64,000 nt of DNA from CAVQJU01 sp963729215. Its GTDB lineage: Bacteria > Acidobacteriota > Vicinamibacteria > Vicinamibacterales > CAVVIG01. The stretch is taken from NCBI GenBank assembly GCA_963729215.1, contig CAVSND010000006.1:186001-250000 (forward strand), in the 5' to 3' direction. The translations under genes were made by a program, and so were the position numbers. Positions 1 through 8,659 of the stretch are shown piece by piece. The notes under the pieces were generated by a model that was not told where the DNA came from, made no database searches, and saw only the letters and a program-made list of their open reading frames with translations. Numbering within the stretch: the stretch's first letter is position 1; each line of letters starts with the position of its first letter.

Positions 1-617
1 GTTCTCATGATCGACTGGACTTCTCCGCGCTCGGGCGCCTGAGGCGCAAGTCGAAGGAACGTCTGAAAGTGCTGGGCGGTGAGATCGATGCGTTTCGCCT
101 TTGAGTAGGCCAGCCCCGCGTAGAAGTGTGCGTACGCCCAATTGGGATCGAGATCCGACGCCTTCTGGAACGCCGCGGCCGCTCCGGCCATGTCCTGCGC
201 GGCGCTGAGCGCCATGCCCTGCTGATAGTACGCTTCCGGCAGTGACGGGTTTCGCATCACCGCCTGATTAGCCCCGGCGACGGCTCCTGCCGTGTCCTGC
301 CCGAGGATCGCGAGCGCCGATCGGCCGATGTCGCGCCACGCGTCGGATTCGGACTCGGGCCGCCCGGCAAGCTGTTCGTACGCCTGGCGCGCTTCGTTGA
401 CCTGCGACAGCTTTTGATGGGTTTGCGCCCTGAGAAAAATCAGACGCGGGTCCGCAGACGGAGCAGTCGTGGCCAGCACCTGCGGATACTGGCCGGCATC
501 GTAAAGCTTGCGAGCATCGTTCACGGCCTTGGCCGGATCGGCCGGAGCCTGGCCGAGCACGACGTAATTGCCCGCGCACATCACTGTGATGGAAAGAATG
601 ATCGTCGTGCGCGTCAT
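1..617 (-). CDS. TPR-repeat secreted protein, 3' end outside window
   Basis: The frame is open from an ATG at 617 to the left edge, so the C-terminus is missing. The first ~22 residues form a hydrophobic Sec-type signal ending near VVLGQA. The rest is helical with TPR signatures, for example the segments around EAYYQQGMALSAA (about residue 128) and WAYAHFYAGLAYSKA (about residue 160). TPR domains mediate protein-protein contacts; no enzymatic domain is visible in the part present. It is divergent from the DUF481 gene at 745, with a 127-bp shared upstream region. A TPR-containing exported protein is well supported; the partner is unknown. Confidence 0.8.
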   Translation of the reverse strand, partial: MTRTTIILSITVMCAGNYVVLGQAPADPAKAVNDARKLYDAGQYPQVLATTAPSADPRLIFLRAQTHQKLSQVNEARQAYEQLAGRPESESDAWRDIGRSALAILGQDTAGAVAGANQAVMRNPSLPEAYYQQGMALSAAQDMAGAAAAFQKASDLDPNWAYAHFYAGLAYSKAKRIDLTAQHFQTFLRLAPQAPERGEVQSIMR

Positions 618-744
618 GCCCGCCTCCGATCTGAAACTACGCCTCGACTCCACACCAGTCAACGGGTCGTGCTATCTTTTTTGTTCGGTCGAACGGATCC
701 AAACCCGACCATACAACCTCATCCTCATCACACACATTCACACC

Positions 745-1498
745 ATGCTCATCTCGCGCCGCACACTCTCATCCATTGTGTTCGTCATGGTCTCTGCTCC
801 CCGTTGCGGCGGCAGCGCAGGCGCCTGCGCCGCCGCCAGAGCCGCCGCCGCCGCTCAGCGAAGGAACCGCGGAGTTCGCGTACGTCGGTACCAGCGGAAA
901 CTCAAAGACCGAATCCATCGGCCTCGGCGGCGAGTACATCTACCGCCCCGACTCGTGGACGATCTCGACGAAAGCGGCGTACGTCCGCAACAAATCTGAA
1001 GAGGAGCTGAAGGCGGAATCGTTCGATCTCATCTTCAAGGCGTCGCGAGCCTTGAACATGCGGCTCTCGGCGTTCGGCCGCTACGGATTTCTGCACGATC
1101 GTTTCGCCGGCATCGAAGCCAGGAACGTCATCGAGGGCGGTCTTTCGTACGTGCTGGTGAACACCGCGCCGAACTCATTCATCGTGGACGGCAGTTTCGG
1201 TTACGCGCACGAGACGCGCATCGAGCCACCCAACCTCTCGGACCCCACGGCGGCGGCCGACGCGATGTACCGGCTGAAGCTGTCGGAGGCCGTGGACATC
1301 AGCGACGATGCCCGGTTCGGCGTGGCGCTGTCGAACGGCGACGACTGGCGATTTTCGAACATCGCGGCCGTCACGTCGAAGCTCACCCGAATCCTGTCAT
1401 TGAAGGTGTCGAACACCGTGCGGTACGTCCACGCGCCCGCGCCGACCTTTCAGACGACCGATACGATTACGGCGATCGCACTGGTCGCGAAGTTCTGA
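745..1498 (+). CDS. DUF481-type outer-membrane beta-barrel protein (apparent frameshift in signal peptide)
   Basis: The mature part reads as a DUF481 protein (YdiY-like, outer-membrane beta-barrel): GTSGNSKTES is followed by alternating amphipathic strands and a terminal hydrophobic strand ending in VAKF. The long frame begins only at a TTG at 776, which gives a poor N-terminus. An ATG at 745 in another frame encodes MLISRRTLSSIVF. Joining the two near 790-797 gives a full signal peptide ending in AAAAQA and a Pro-rich linker. A single extra base there is therefore likely. DUF481 proteins are often salt- or stress-responsive, but nothing in this locus shows regulation. Confidence 0.75.
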
Positions 1499-1542
1499 TT
1501 TGGGCGATTGGCGGTAAAATCAGGGCTGTTCAAGGAGTCCTC

Positions 1543-2586
1543 ATGCGCCCCTTATTTACCGCGACCCTGGTCGCTGTCATCGTGGCAGCCGGCGTCACCG
1601 CGCGAACGATGGCTCAGCAGGGTGCCAAACCGGCGTCCGGGTCTGCGGCCGCGGCCTACTCGCCGCCGAAAACGCCGTGGGGGGATCCGCAGATCGCCGG
1701 GATCTACAGCAACGACGACGAAACGGGGATTCCGTTCGAGCGGCCGGCACAGTTCGCGGGCCGGCGCCTCGAGGACATCACACCGGCCGAGCTGGCCGCG
1801 GCCAACAAGCAGCGCAACGAGCAGTTCAACGCGGGCGTCGCGGGAACGGAGTTCGCCGGCGGCCTGCGCCCGCCGACCCACTTGATCTTCGATTCGTTCG
1901 ATCGCAAGAACAGCACGGCCTGGCTGGTCATCGATCCGCCGGACGGCACGGTGCCCCCGCTCACGGACGAGGCCCGTCAGCGCGCCCGCCAGCCTTCGTC
2001 AGGTCTCGGCCGCGGCGTCAGCAGCAATATCAACCCCGTCGGACCGTTCGACAGCTACGAGGATCTCGGCCTGTACGATCGCTGCATCACACGCGGCATC
2101 CCGAGCTCGATGATGCCAGCCGGATACGGCAGCTTCTACGAGATCATCCAGGGCCAGGAATCGGTCTCGCTGCGCTACGAGATGATCCACGAGCACCGCG
2201 TGGTGCCGATCGATCGGGGCGCCCGTCGGCCGCACCTCAGCGAGCACGTGCACCTCGACCTGGGCGATGCGCGGGGCTGGTACGAGGGCAACACGCTGGT
2301 CGTCGAGACGACGAACTTCACCGCCCGCAGCGCGTTCCGCGGGGCCAGTGAACACCTGAAGATGACCGAACGATTCATCCCGATCGCCCCGGCGGTCGTC
2401 GAATGGCGCGTGACCTTCGACGATCCGCACACGTGGACCAGGCCGTGGACGTTCGCGATGATCCTCAAGCAGGCGACGCACGGCGAAAAGCTGTACGAGT
2501 ACGCGTGTCATGAAGGCAACTACGGCCTGAAGAACATCCTGACGGGCGCCCGCGCCGCCGACAGCGCCGCGGCCGCCGGACGCTAG
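1543..2586 (+). CDS. Secreted lineage-specific protein of unknown function
   Basis: This is a 347-residue protein with a Sec signal (residues 1-24, cleaved near TMAQQG). It starts at an ATG preceded by AAGGAG. The mature region has the pattern seen in many acidobacterial secreted proteins: TPWGDPQIAGIY near the start, ERPAQFAGR, a central YDRCITRG segment, then WYEGNTLVVETTNF and a MTERF block followed by DDPHTWTRPW. I know of no assigned function. The proteins at 23085-23957 and 23974-24726 share the general architecture (an aromatic 'G-x-W/Y' start and a W-x-G-N-x-L block), so they may be one superfamily. The gene is certain; the role is unknown. Confidence 0.85.
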   Translation: MRPLFTATLVAVIVAAGVTARTMAQQGAKPASGSAAAAYSPPKTPWGDPQIAGIYSNDDETGIPFERPAQFAGRRLEDITPAELAAANKQRNEQFNAGVAGTEFAGGLRPPTHLIFDSFDRKNSTAWLVIDPPDGTVPPLTDEARQRARQPSSGLGRGVSSNINPVGPFDSYEDLGLYDRCITRGIPSSMMPAGYGSFYEIIQGQESVSLRYEMIHEHRVVPIDRGARRPHLSEHVHLDLGDARGWYEGNTLVVETTNFTARSAFRGASEHLKMTERFIPIAPAVVEWRVTFDDPHTWTRPWTFAMILKQATHGEKLYEYACHEGNYGLKNILTGARAADSAAAAGR

Positions 2587-2655
2587 CAGACTGCCGAAAC
2601 CGCGGCCGGAACGAAAAACGCAAAACGTAAAACGACAAACGTAGAATTCCGCCCG

Positions 2656-4061
2656 ATGAAGCACCGCACTGCGTGGCTGACGTTCGTCATGTTCGCCTCG
2701 ATTGCGGCAGCGATCGCCGGCGCCGGACAGGAAGCGTTAAATCCTCCTCCGAAGAACTGGACCGCCGCCGAAGACCACCAGAACATGATGGCGCAGCTCG
2801 GGATCAGGGCGCTGCGGCCCGGCCCGAGCGGCAACGAGTCCGCTCCCAATCGCGCCAACTACGATGAAGCGACGGCGAATCCGTATCCGAATCTACCGGA
2901 TGCGTTGACGCTCAAGGACGGCGCGCGCGTCACGACCCCGGCAGCCTGGTGGGACAGGCGTCGTCCGGAAATCGTCGAGGACTTCGAACGCGAGGTGCTC
3001 GGACGGGTTCCGGGCAGCGTTCCGAGAGTCGTATGGACCGTGACCCGCACGGCTTCGTTCATGGTCGGCGGCCAGCCTGTGGTTGGGAAGCAACTCACCG
3101 GACACGTCGACAACGCGTCGTATCCCGCAATCGCGGTGGACATCCAGATGGCGCTCGTCGTTCCTGCCGGGCCCGCCGGGCCTCCCGCCGCCGGGCGGCG
3201 CCGGTGATGATGATGTTTGGCGGCGGAGTGTTGACGGAATCCGGAAACCCCACGACGGAACAGCTCGTCGCCGCCGGGTGGGGCTACGCGTCTCTCAGCC
3301 CGACGAGCGTGCAAGCCGACAACGGCGCCGGCCTCACGCGGGGCGTGATCGGACTTGTGAACAAGGGGCAGGCGCGCCGGCCGGATGATTGGGGCGCCCT
3401 TCGGGCCTGGGCATGGGGCGCTTCGCGGGGACTCGACTACCTGGAATCGGACAGGGCCGTCGATGCGAAGCGCGTCGGCATCGAAGGCGTTTCGCGCTAC
3501 GGCAAAGCCGCGCTGGTGGCGATGGCCTTCGATCGGCGGTTCGCAGTGGTGCTGGTGGGATCGTCAGGCGAAGGCGGCGCCAAACTGCACCGGCGTGCCT
3601 GGGGCGAGCAGGTGGAAAACCTCACCGGCGCCGGTGAGTACCACTGGATGGCGGGCAACTTCCTCAAGTACGGCGCGGCGGACGCCGTGTTCGGCAGCAG
3701 GAACGCCGGAGACATCCCGGTGGACGCGCACGAACTGATCGCGCTGTGCGCGCCGCGCCCGACGTTCATCAGCTACGGCGTGCCCGAGAAGGGCGACGCG
3801 AAGTGGCTGGATCAGCAGGGCAGCTACATGGCGGCGGTGGCCGCCGGTCCCGTCTTCAGGCTGCTCGGCGCAAGAGATCTCGGCACATCGGACGATTACA
3901 GGAAAGAGAAAATGCCGGCCGTCGGCGTCGGCCTCCTCGACGGACAGCTCGCGTGGCGGCAGCACGACGGTGGCCACACCGATGCGCCGAACTGGAAGTA
4001 TTTCATTCCCTGGGCCGACAGGATGCTCGGGCGCGGGCTATCTCCCAGGCACGCCGGCTGA
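2656..4061 (+). CDS. CE15-like (glucuronoyl esterase family) alpha/beta hydrolase, frameshifted
   Basis: Two frames together make one protein of about 468 residues. The first (2656-3207) carries a signal peptide and the N-terminal domain with WWDRRRPEIVEDFEREVLGR. The second continues from about 3200 with APVMMMFGGG. The nucleophile elbow GVSRYGKAAL is typical of carbohydrate esterase family 15 (4-O-methyl-glucuronoyl methylesterases); SSGEGGAKLHRR and a C-terminal HDGGHTDAPNW supply the other conserved blocks and the likely catalytic His. CE15 enzymes cleave ester links between lignin and glucuronoxylan. The frame change lies in a GC-rich stretch (about 3165-3207) and is probably a one-base indel. 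Confidence 0.8.
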
Positions 4062-4178
4062 AATCGATCCGGCGCCGCACGGATTTACGTCGACGCCGAA
4101 CTCCGGATACACGGCCTCCACACCGGCTTGTTAGCCTCGCTCGCACATGGCGCAGAGCCATGCATCCGGAGGCGGGCC

Positions 4179-6281
4179 ATGACCAACAAGACCGACCGTC
4201 GAGATTTCCTGAAGCTGATCGGATCGTCCGCGCTGGCGGCGGCTGCGCCCCTCGACTTCAGCCGCGCGCTGGCGATCCCCGCGCATAACCGCACGGGCAC
4301 CATCGCCGACGTCGAGCACATCGTGATTCTCATGCAGGAGAATCGCTCCTTCGATCACTACTTCGGCACGCTGCGCGGCGTGCGCGGCTTCGCCGACCCA
4401 CGCGCTATCAAGCTGCCTACCGGAAAGCCGGTGTGGCACCAGCCCAACGGATCGAGCGAACTGCTCCCGTTCCGCCCCGACGTCGAGGACCTGGGCAAAA
4501 CATTCCTTCCGGATCCGCCGCACGGCTGGGCGGACACGCACGCCGCCTGGAACAGCGGCAACTACGACCGCTGGGTGCCGAACAAGGGCGTCACGACGAT
4601 GACGTATCACACCCGGCGCGATCTGCCCTACCAGTTCGCCCTGGCCGATGCCTTCACGATTTGCGACAACTATCACTGCTCGCTGATGGGCCCCACCGAT
4701 CCCAATCGCTATCACATGTGGACCGGCTGGGTCGGCAACGACGGGGCGGCTGGCGGCCCCGTCATCACGAACGCCGAAGCCGGTTACGACTGGTCCACCT
4801 ACCCGGAACGTCTCCAGCGCGCCGGGATCTCCTGGAAGGTCTATCAGGACATCGGCGTGGGCCTCGACGCCGGCGGATTCTGGGGCTGGACCGAAGACGC
4901 GTATATCGGCAACTACGGAGACAATTCGCTCCTTTACTTCCATCAATACCAGTTCGCGCCGTCGGGCACGCCGCTGGCAGACCGGGCGCGAACCGGCACC
5001 AACATCGCGGCGCAGAACCGCGAGCCCGACCGTCTGATGGACATCTTCCGCGACGACGTGCAGCACGGCCGGCTGCCGAAGGTCTCGTGGATCGTGGCCC
5101 CCGAGGCGTATTGCGAGCACCCGAACTGGGAACCGGATTTCGGCGCGTGGTACGTCTCGCAGGTCATCGACATCCTCTCGTCGAACCCCGACGTCTGGAG
5201 CAAGACGGCCCTGTTCGTCACCTATGACGAGGAGGGCGGCTTCTTCGATCACCTCGTTCCGCCGACGCCGCCGCAGACGCGGGCGCAGGGGCTGTCCACC
5301 GTCGAGATCACGAACGAGATCTTCCCGGGCGACGCCGGCCATGCGAGCGGTCCCTATGGCCTCGGCATCCGTGTCCCGATGCTCGTCGTGTCGCCGTGGA
5401 GCCGCGGGGGATGGGTGAACTCGCAGCTGTTCGACCACACGTCGCTCATCCGGTTTCTCGAGGCCCGTTTCGGGCACCATCACCCGGATCTGATCGAAAC
5501 CAACATCACGCCCTGGCGCCGTGCCGTCGTCGGCGATCTGACCACCGCGTTCGACTTCAAGACGCCGAACGCCTCGCGGCGCCTCATGCTGCCCGGCACC
5601 GACTCGTACAAGCCGGAAGACCTCGTGCGCCATCCGGACGAGGAGCCGGTTCCGCCCGCGCTTGGCCGGCTGCCGCGACAGGAGCACGGCGTGCGTCCAG
5701 CCCGCGCGATTCCATATACGCTGCACGCCCGCGGCGCTGTGCAGCCGGCGGACGGTTCGTTCTGGATCGAAATGCGGAATACCGGCCAGGCCGGCGCGGT
5801 GTTTCAGGTGCGGTCGGGCAACGTCGCGCACCCGCCGCGCAGCTACACCATCGAACCGCATAAGTTACTCATCGACAGCTGGCGTGTCAGCAGCGTTGGG
5901 GCGTCCGACTACGATCTGTCGGTCTATGGTCCGAACGGATTCTTCCGCGGCTTCAAAGGCACCATCGGCAGCGAGCGCGCGATTCTCGATGTACATGCCG
6001 ATTACGACGAAGACAACAACACCATCCGCCTGGAAATCTCGAATCGGTCAACACGTACTGCGCGGATCACGGTCATGAACGTCTATCGATCGCGAAGCAT
6101 GACGACGGTCCTTGGTTCGGGCGACACCGATTCGAAGAGCTGGTCGTTGTCGGCGACAGGCGGCTGGTACGACCTGATCATCACGGTCGATGGCGATCCG
6201 CATTTCGAGTATCGACTCGCCGGCCATCTCGAGGACGGCGAAGACAGCATCAGCGATCCGGCGATGGGCGGGCTGGTATAG
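4179..6281 (+). CDS. Phospholipase C, phosphocholine-specific type, Tat-exported
   Basis: The protein has 700 residues. The ATG at 4179 is preferred over the upstream start at 4128 because it has GGAGGCGGG just before it and begins a twin-arginine signal, TDRRDFLKLIG. The phosphoesterase domain starts with VEHIVILMQENRSFDHYFG, the metal and nucleophile region of the bacterial phospholipase C / AcpA family. Further conserved blocks include DPNRYHMWTG, TYDEEGGFFDH and GLGIRVPMLVVSPWSRGG. Two C-terminal beta domains typical of non-hemolytic phospholipase C follow (about residues 500-690). The expected reaction is hydrolysis of phosphatidylcholine or sphingomyelin in the periplasm or outside the cell. 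The gene is intact; an inverted repeat follows it at 6300-6372. Confidence 0.92.
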   Translation: MTNKTDRRDFLKLIGSSALAAAAPLDFSRALAIPAHNRTGTIADVEHIVILMQENRSFDHYFGTLRGVRGFADPRAIKLPTGKPVWHQPNGSSELLPFRPDVEDLGKTFLPDPPHGWADTHAAWNSGNYDRWVPNKGVTTMTYHTRRDLPYQFALADAFTICDNYHCSLMGPTDPNRYHMWTGWVGNDGAAGGPVITNAEAGYDWSTYPERLQRAGISWKVYQDIGVGLDAGGFWGWTEDAYIGNYGDNSLLYFHQYQFAPSGTPLADRARTGTNIAAQNREPDRLMDIFRDDVQHGRLPKVSWIVAPEAYCEHPNWEPDFGAWYVSQVIDILSSNPDVWSKTALFVTYDEEGGFFDHLVPPTPPQTRAQGLSTVEITNEIFPGDAGHASGPYGLGIRVPMLVVSPWSRGGWVNSQLFDHTSLIRFLEARFGHHHPDLIETNITPWRRAVVGDLTTAFDFKTPNASRRLMLPGTDSYKPEDLVRHPDEEPVPPALGRLPRQEHGVRPARAIPYTLHARGAVQPADGSFWIEMRNTGQAGAVFQVRSGNVAHPPRSYTIEPHKLLIDSWRVSSVGASDYDLSVYGPNGFFRGFKGTIGSERAILDVHADYDEDNNTIRLEISNRSTRTARITVMNVYRSRSMTTVLGSGDTDSKSWSLSATGGWYDLIITVDGDPHFEYRLAGHLEDGEDSISDPAMGGLV

Positions 6282-6299
6282 CAGGGCGCCCAGCGCCCC

Positions 6300-6372
6300 G
6301 AACGTAGAATGCAGAATGCAGAACGAAGAAATACGTTAGAACTCTACGTTCTGCGTTCTGCGTTCTACGTTT
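6300..6372. terminator. Imperfect 26-nt inverted repeat, possible terminator
   Basis: The left arm is 6300-6325 and the right arm 6347-6372. They are complementary with about three mismatches and a 21-nt loop. Each arm is made of repeated 8-9 nt words (variants of GCAGAAT/GCAGAAC and GTAGAA). The right arm continues into TTTTGCGTTTTACGTTCTTT. It lies 19 bp after the phospholipase C stop, so it may terminate that transcript, but there is no clean U-tract directly after the stem. Confidence 0.5.
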
Positions 6373-6459
6373 TGCGTTTTACGTTCTTTACGGCCGGGGT
6401 TCCCCGGCGCACGGGACGATGTCAGCTACAATGAGTCCGCTCGATCTGCCGCGAGCAGG

Positions 6460-7178
6460 ATGAAGAGGCTCATGAGTAACCGCATCGTGTACGCGCTGAC
6501 CGCACTGATTGTCTTCGCGGCGGTAGCCGCCGCCCAGACGCCACAGGAACGCGTGGCGGCGCTCAAGGAATCCCTCGCGAAGAATCAGGCGGCGCTCCGC
6601 CAGTACTCGTGGGTCGAAACCACCGAAATCAGCCTGAAAGGCGAGGTCAAGAAGCGGCAGCAGAAGCAGTGCCGCTACGGAGCCGACGGCAAGGTGGAGA
6701 AAACGCTGATACCTGGCTCAGGAGCCGCAGGCCCCGCCGCCAGGAGAAGTCGAGCGGCGGCCGCGGCGGTCGCGTGAAGAAGGCTGTCGTCGGGAAGAAG
6801 GTCGGCGAGGTCAAGGACTACATGGAAGACGTCGCGGCGCTCGTGCACCAATACGTGCCGCCCGATCCGCAGAAAATTCAGGCCGTGCAGAGCGCCGGCA
6901 AACTCACAGTGGAGCCGTCGCAAGGCGCCCCGGTTCTGAACATGAAGGACTACCTCAAGCCCGGCGATCTCCTGGCCATCGGGTTCGATTCCGCCGCGAA
7001 GGCGATGCGCAGCTACAACGTGTCGTCGTACGTCGAGAAACCCAAAGAAGACGACGTGTCCCTGGCGGTGACCTTCGCGAGCCTCGCCGATGGCACGACG
7101 TATCCCCAGCAGGTGCTCCTCGACGTCAAGGCCAAAGACATCCACGTCAAGGTGACGAACGCCGATTACAAGAAGTAG
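6460..7178 (+). CDS. Small secreted protein of unknown function, frameshifted
   Basis: The first part (6460-6777) starts with a signal peptide ending in AAVAAAQT, then QYSWVETTEISLKGEVKKR. The second part, in another frame to 7178, carries VGEVKDYMEDVAALVHQYVPPDPQKIQ and ends ADYKK. Together they match, from memory, an acidobacterial secreted family with WVETTxISLKGE at the start and a YVPPDPxKIQ block in the middle; no function is known. The frame change lies between about 6715 and 6770 in a GC-rich Ala/Arg-coding stretch, so a one-base indel is likely. The start could be the ATG at 6460 or the one at 6472, which follows GAAGAGG. Confidence 0.7.
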
Positions 7179-7300
7179 CGATCGAGCCATTCCCGTCGCC
7201 AAATCACGCCCATCGAACTCGAGACGAGGACGACGCAAGAGCTGATGCCGTCGTCCACCCGAACGCGCCCACATGCCGGGGCTGCCGTACTACCATTGGT

Positions 7301-7957
7301 GTGGGGGCTTCATTGATACACGGGCGGGTCTGCCGGTCGGTTCTGGTCATGTCGGCAATCGCTTTCGGGTCCACGGCGGGGACAGCCAGCGCACAGAGGA
7401 GGAGCCCGCGGCTCCCCCGCCCCCGCCTGTCATCGCCCCGATTACAGCAAGGCAGAGAATCCACTGGATCGTGAACGGCACCGTCGGGCCGAGGAGCCTG
7501 CTCGTCGTTGGTCCTCTTTCTGCGGCCTGGTCCACCGCCTGGAATTCGCCCGAGGAGTGGGGACAGTCATGGTCGGGGTTCGGCAAGCGCTATCTCCAGC
7601 GCGAAGCGAACGTGGCCATTTCCAACACAATCGAAGCGGGGCTAGGCGCGATTTGGGGCGAGGATCCGCGCTTCGTCCCTTCTCATCGCCAGGGAATCTG
7701 GCCGAGAGCCAGGTTCGCGATGAAGACCGTCGTGCTGGCGCCGCGGCGCGACGGCCATCTGGCCCCGGCGTGGGGACGCTACGCCGGCAACGGTGTTCAA
7801 CAACATCATCGAGAACACGTGGCTGCCGCCGAGCGTGACGACGCCCGGGCAAACCGCGCTCGCTACGGCTGCCGGACTCGCCGGGCGGCTGGGCGGCAAC
7901 CTGTGGGACGAGTTCTGGCCCGATGTCTGGCGGCGCATAAGAAAACCCAAACCGTAG
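7301..7957 (+). CDS. Conserved secreted protein of unknown function, two frame changes
   Basis: Three consecutive frames give one coherent protein of about 218 residues. A GTG at 7301 opens a signal peptide whose last part reads MSAIAFGSTAGTASAQ. From about 7390 a second frame carries RQRIHWIVNGTVGPRSLL, TAWNSPEEWGQSWSGFGKRY and NTIEAGLGAIWGEDPRF. From about 7790 a third frame continues VFNNIIENTWLPPS, GLAGRLGGNLWDEFWPD and stops at 7957. The conserved aromatic-rich core and the RYAGN-VFNNIIENTW junction resemble a widespread acidobacterial outer-envelope family of unknown function. Two single-base indels would restore it. Confidence 0.6.
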
Positions 7958-7990
7958 AGCGTTTTCCAAGAACGTGTCGAGTCGTCAGCC

Positions 7991-8046
7991 GTAGCGTCCG
8001 CCTTCAGGCGGACGGTCGCCGGCCGGCTAAAGCCGGCCGCTACGTA
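7991..8046. repeat. REP-like double-hairpin element, copy 1
   Basis: The element starts GTAGCG and ends CGCTAC. Between these lie two hairpins, TCCGCC-TTCA-GGCGGA and GGCCGGC-TAAA-GCCGGCC. Related copies are at 43253-43303 and 44633-44692. It lies between the gene ending at 7957 and the DinB-like gene at 8171. Confidence 0.8.
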
Positions 8047-8170
8047 TTGGTGGACGCCCGGCATGACAAATCGGACGCTCGCTCATGGCTCCGGCGCCGG
8101 CCGCGCCGTAACCTGAACGGGTGCCGGGCAATCAGGTCCCGGCCGATGCCGAAAGGATAAGGATAGGTTT

Positions 8171-8656
8171 ATGACGACCCAACGTTCTCAAGCCCTGGCC
8201 GAGCGACTCGAACAGGGAGCCCGGGCACTCGCGACGCTCGCCGGCGGCCTGACGGATGCGCAGTGGCAGACACGCATCCCGAAAGACGGCCGCAAAGTCG
8301 GCGTCGTCGTGCATCACGTCGCGACCATGTACCCGCTGGAGATCCAGCTGGCGCAGGCGCTGGCCGGGGGCAAGGCGATCGAGGGCGTGACGTGGGACGC
8401 CGTCAACGACATCAACGCCAAACATGCGGCCGAGCACGACGGCGTGACGAAAGAGGCCGCGCTCGATCTGCTGCGGCGCAACAGCGCGGCCGCGGCGGCC
8501 GCCATCCGCGCCCTCAGCGACGCGGAGCTCGACAAGGCCGCTCCCGTGTCGCTCAACTCCGATGCGCCGCTCACGTGCCAGTTCTTTATCGAGGATCACG
8601 CCTTGCGTCACAGCTTTCACCACCTCGCGAAGATCCGGGGGGCGATCAAGGCGTGA
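8171..8656 (+). CDS. DinB-like four-helix protein
   Basis: This 161-residue protein has no signal peptide. It is all-helical and carries the His pattern of the DinB/YfiT metalloprotein superfamily: VVHHVATMYPLE in helix 2 (about residues 49-60) and DHALRHSFHHLAKIRG at the C-terminus, with the expected HxxxH spacing for a divalent metal site. Members include thiol-dependent transferases and many uncharacterised stress proteins. The end is only 3 bp from the stop of the convergent CHAT gene. The family is well supported; the substrate is unknown. Confidence 0.85.
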   Translation: MTTQRSQALAERLEQGARALATLAGGLTDAQWQTRIPKDGRKVGVVVHHVATMYPLEIQLAQALAGGKAIEGVTWDAVNDINAKHAAEHDGVTKEAALDLLRRNSAAAAAAIRALSDAELDKAAPVSLNSDAPLTCQFFIEDHALRHSFHHLAKIRGAIKA

Positions 8657-8659
8657 GCG

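Noticed and set aside
4131..5861. 576-codon open frame on the minus strand
   Set aside because: It is fully antisense to phospholipase C, whose motifs are unmistakable; the frame is Arg/Val-rich as expected from GC-rich codon shadows.
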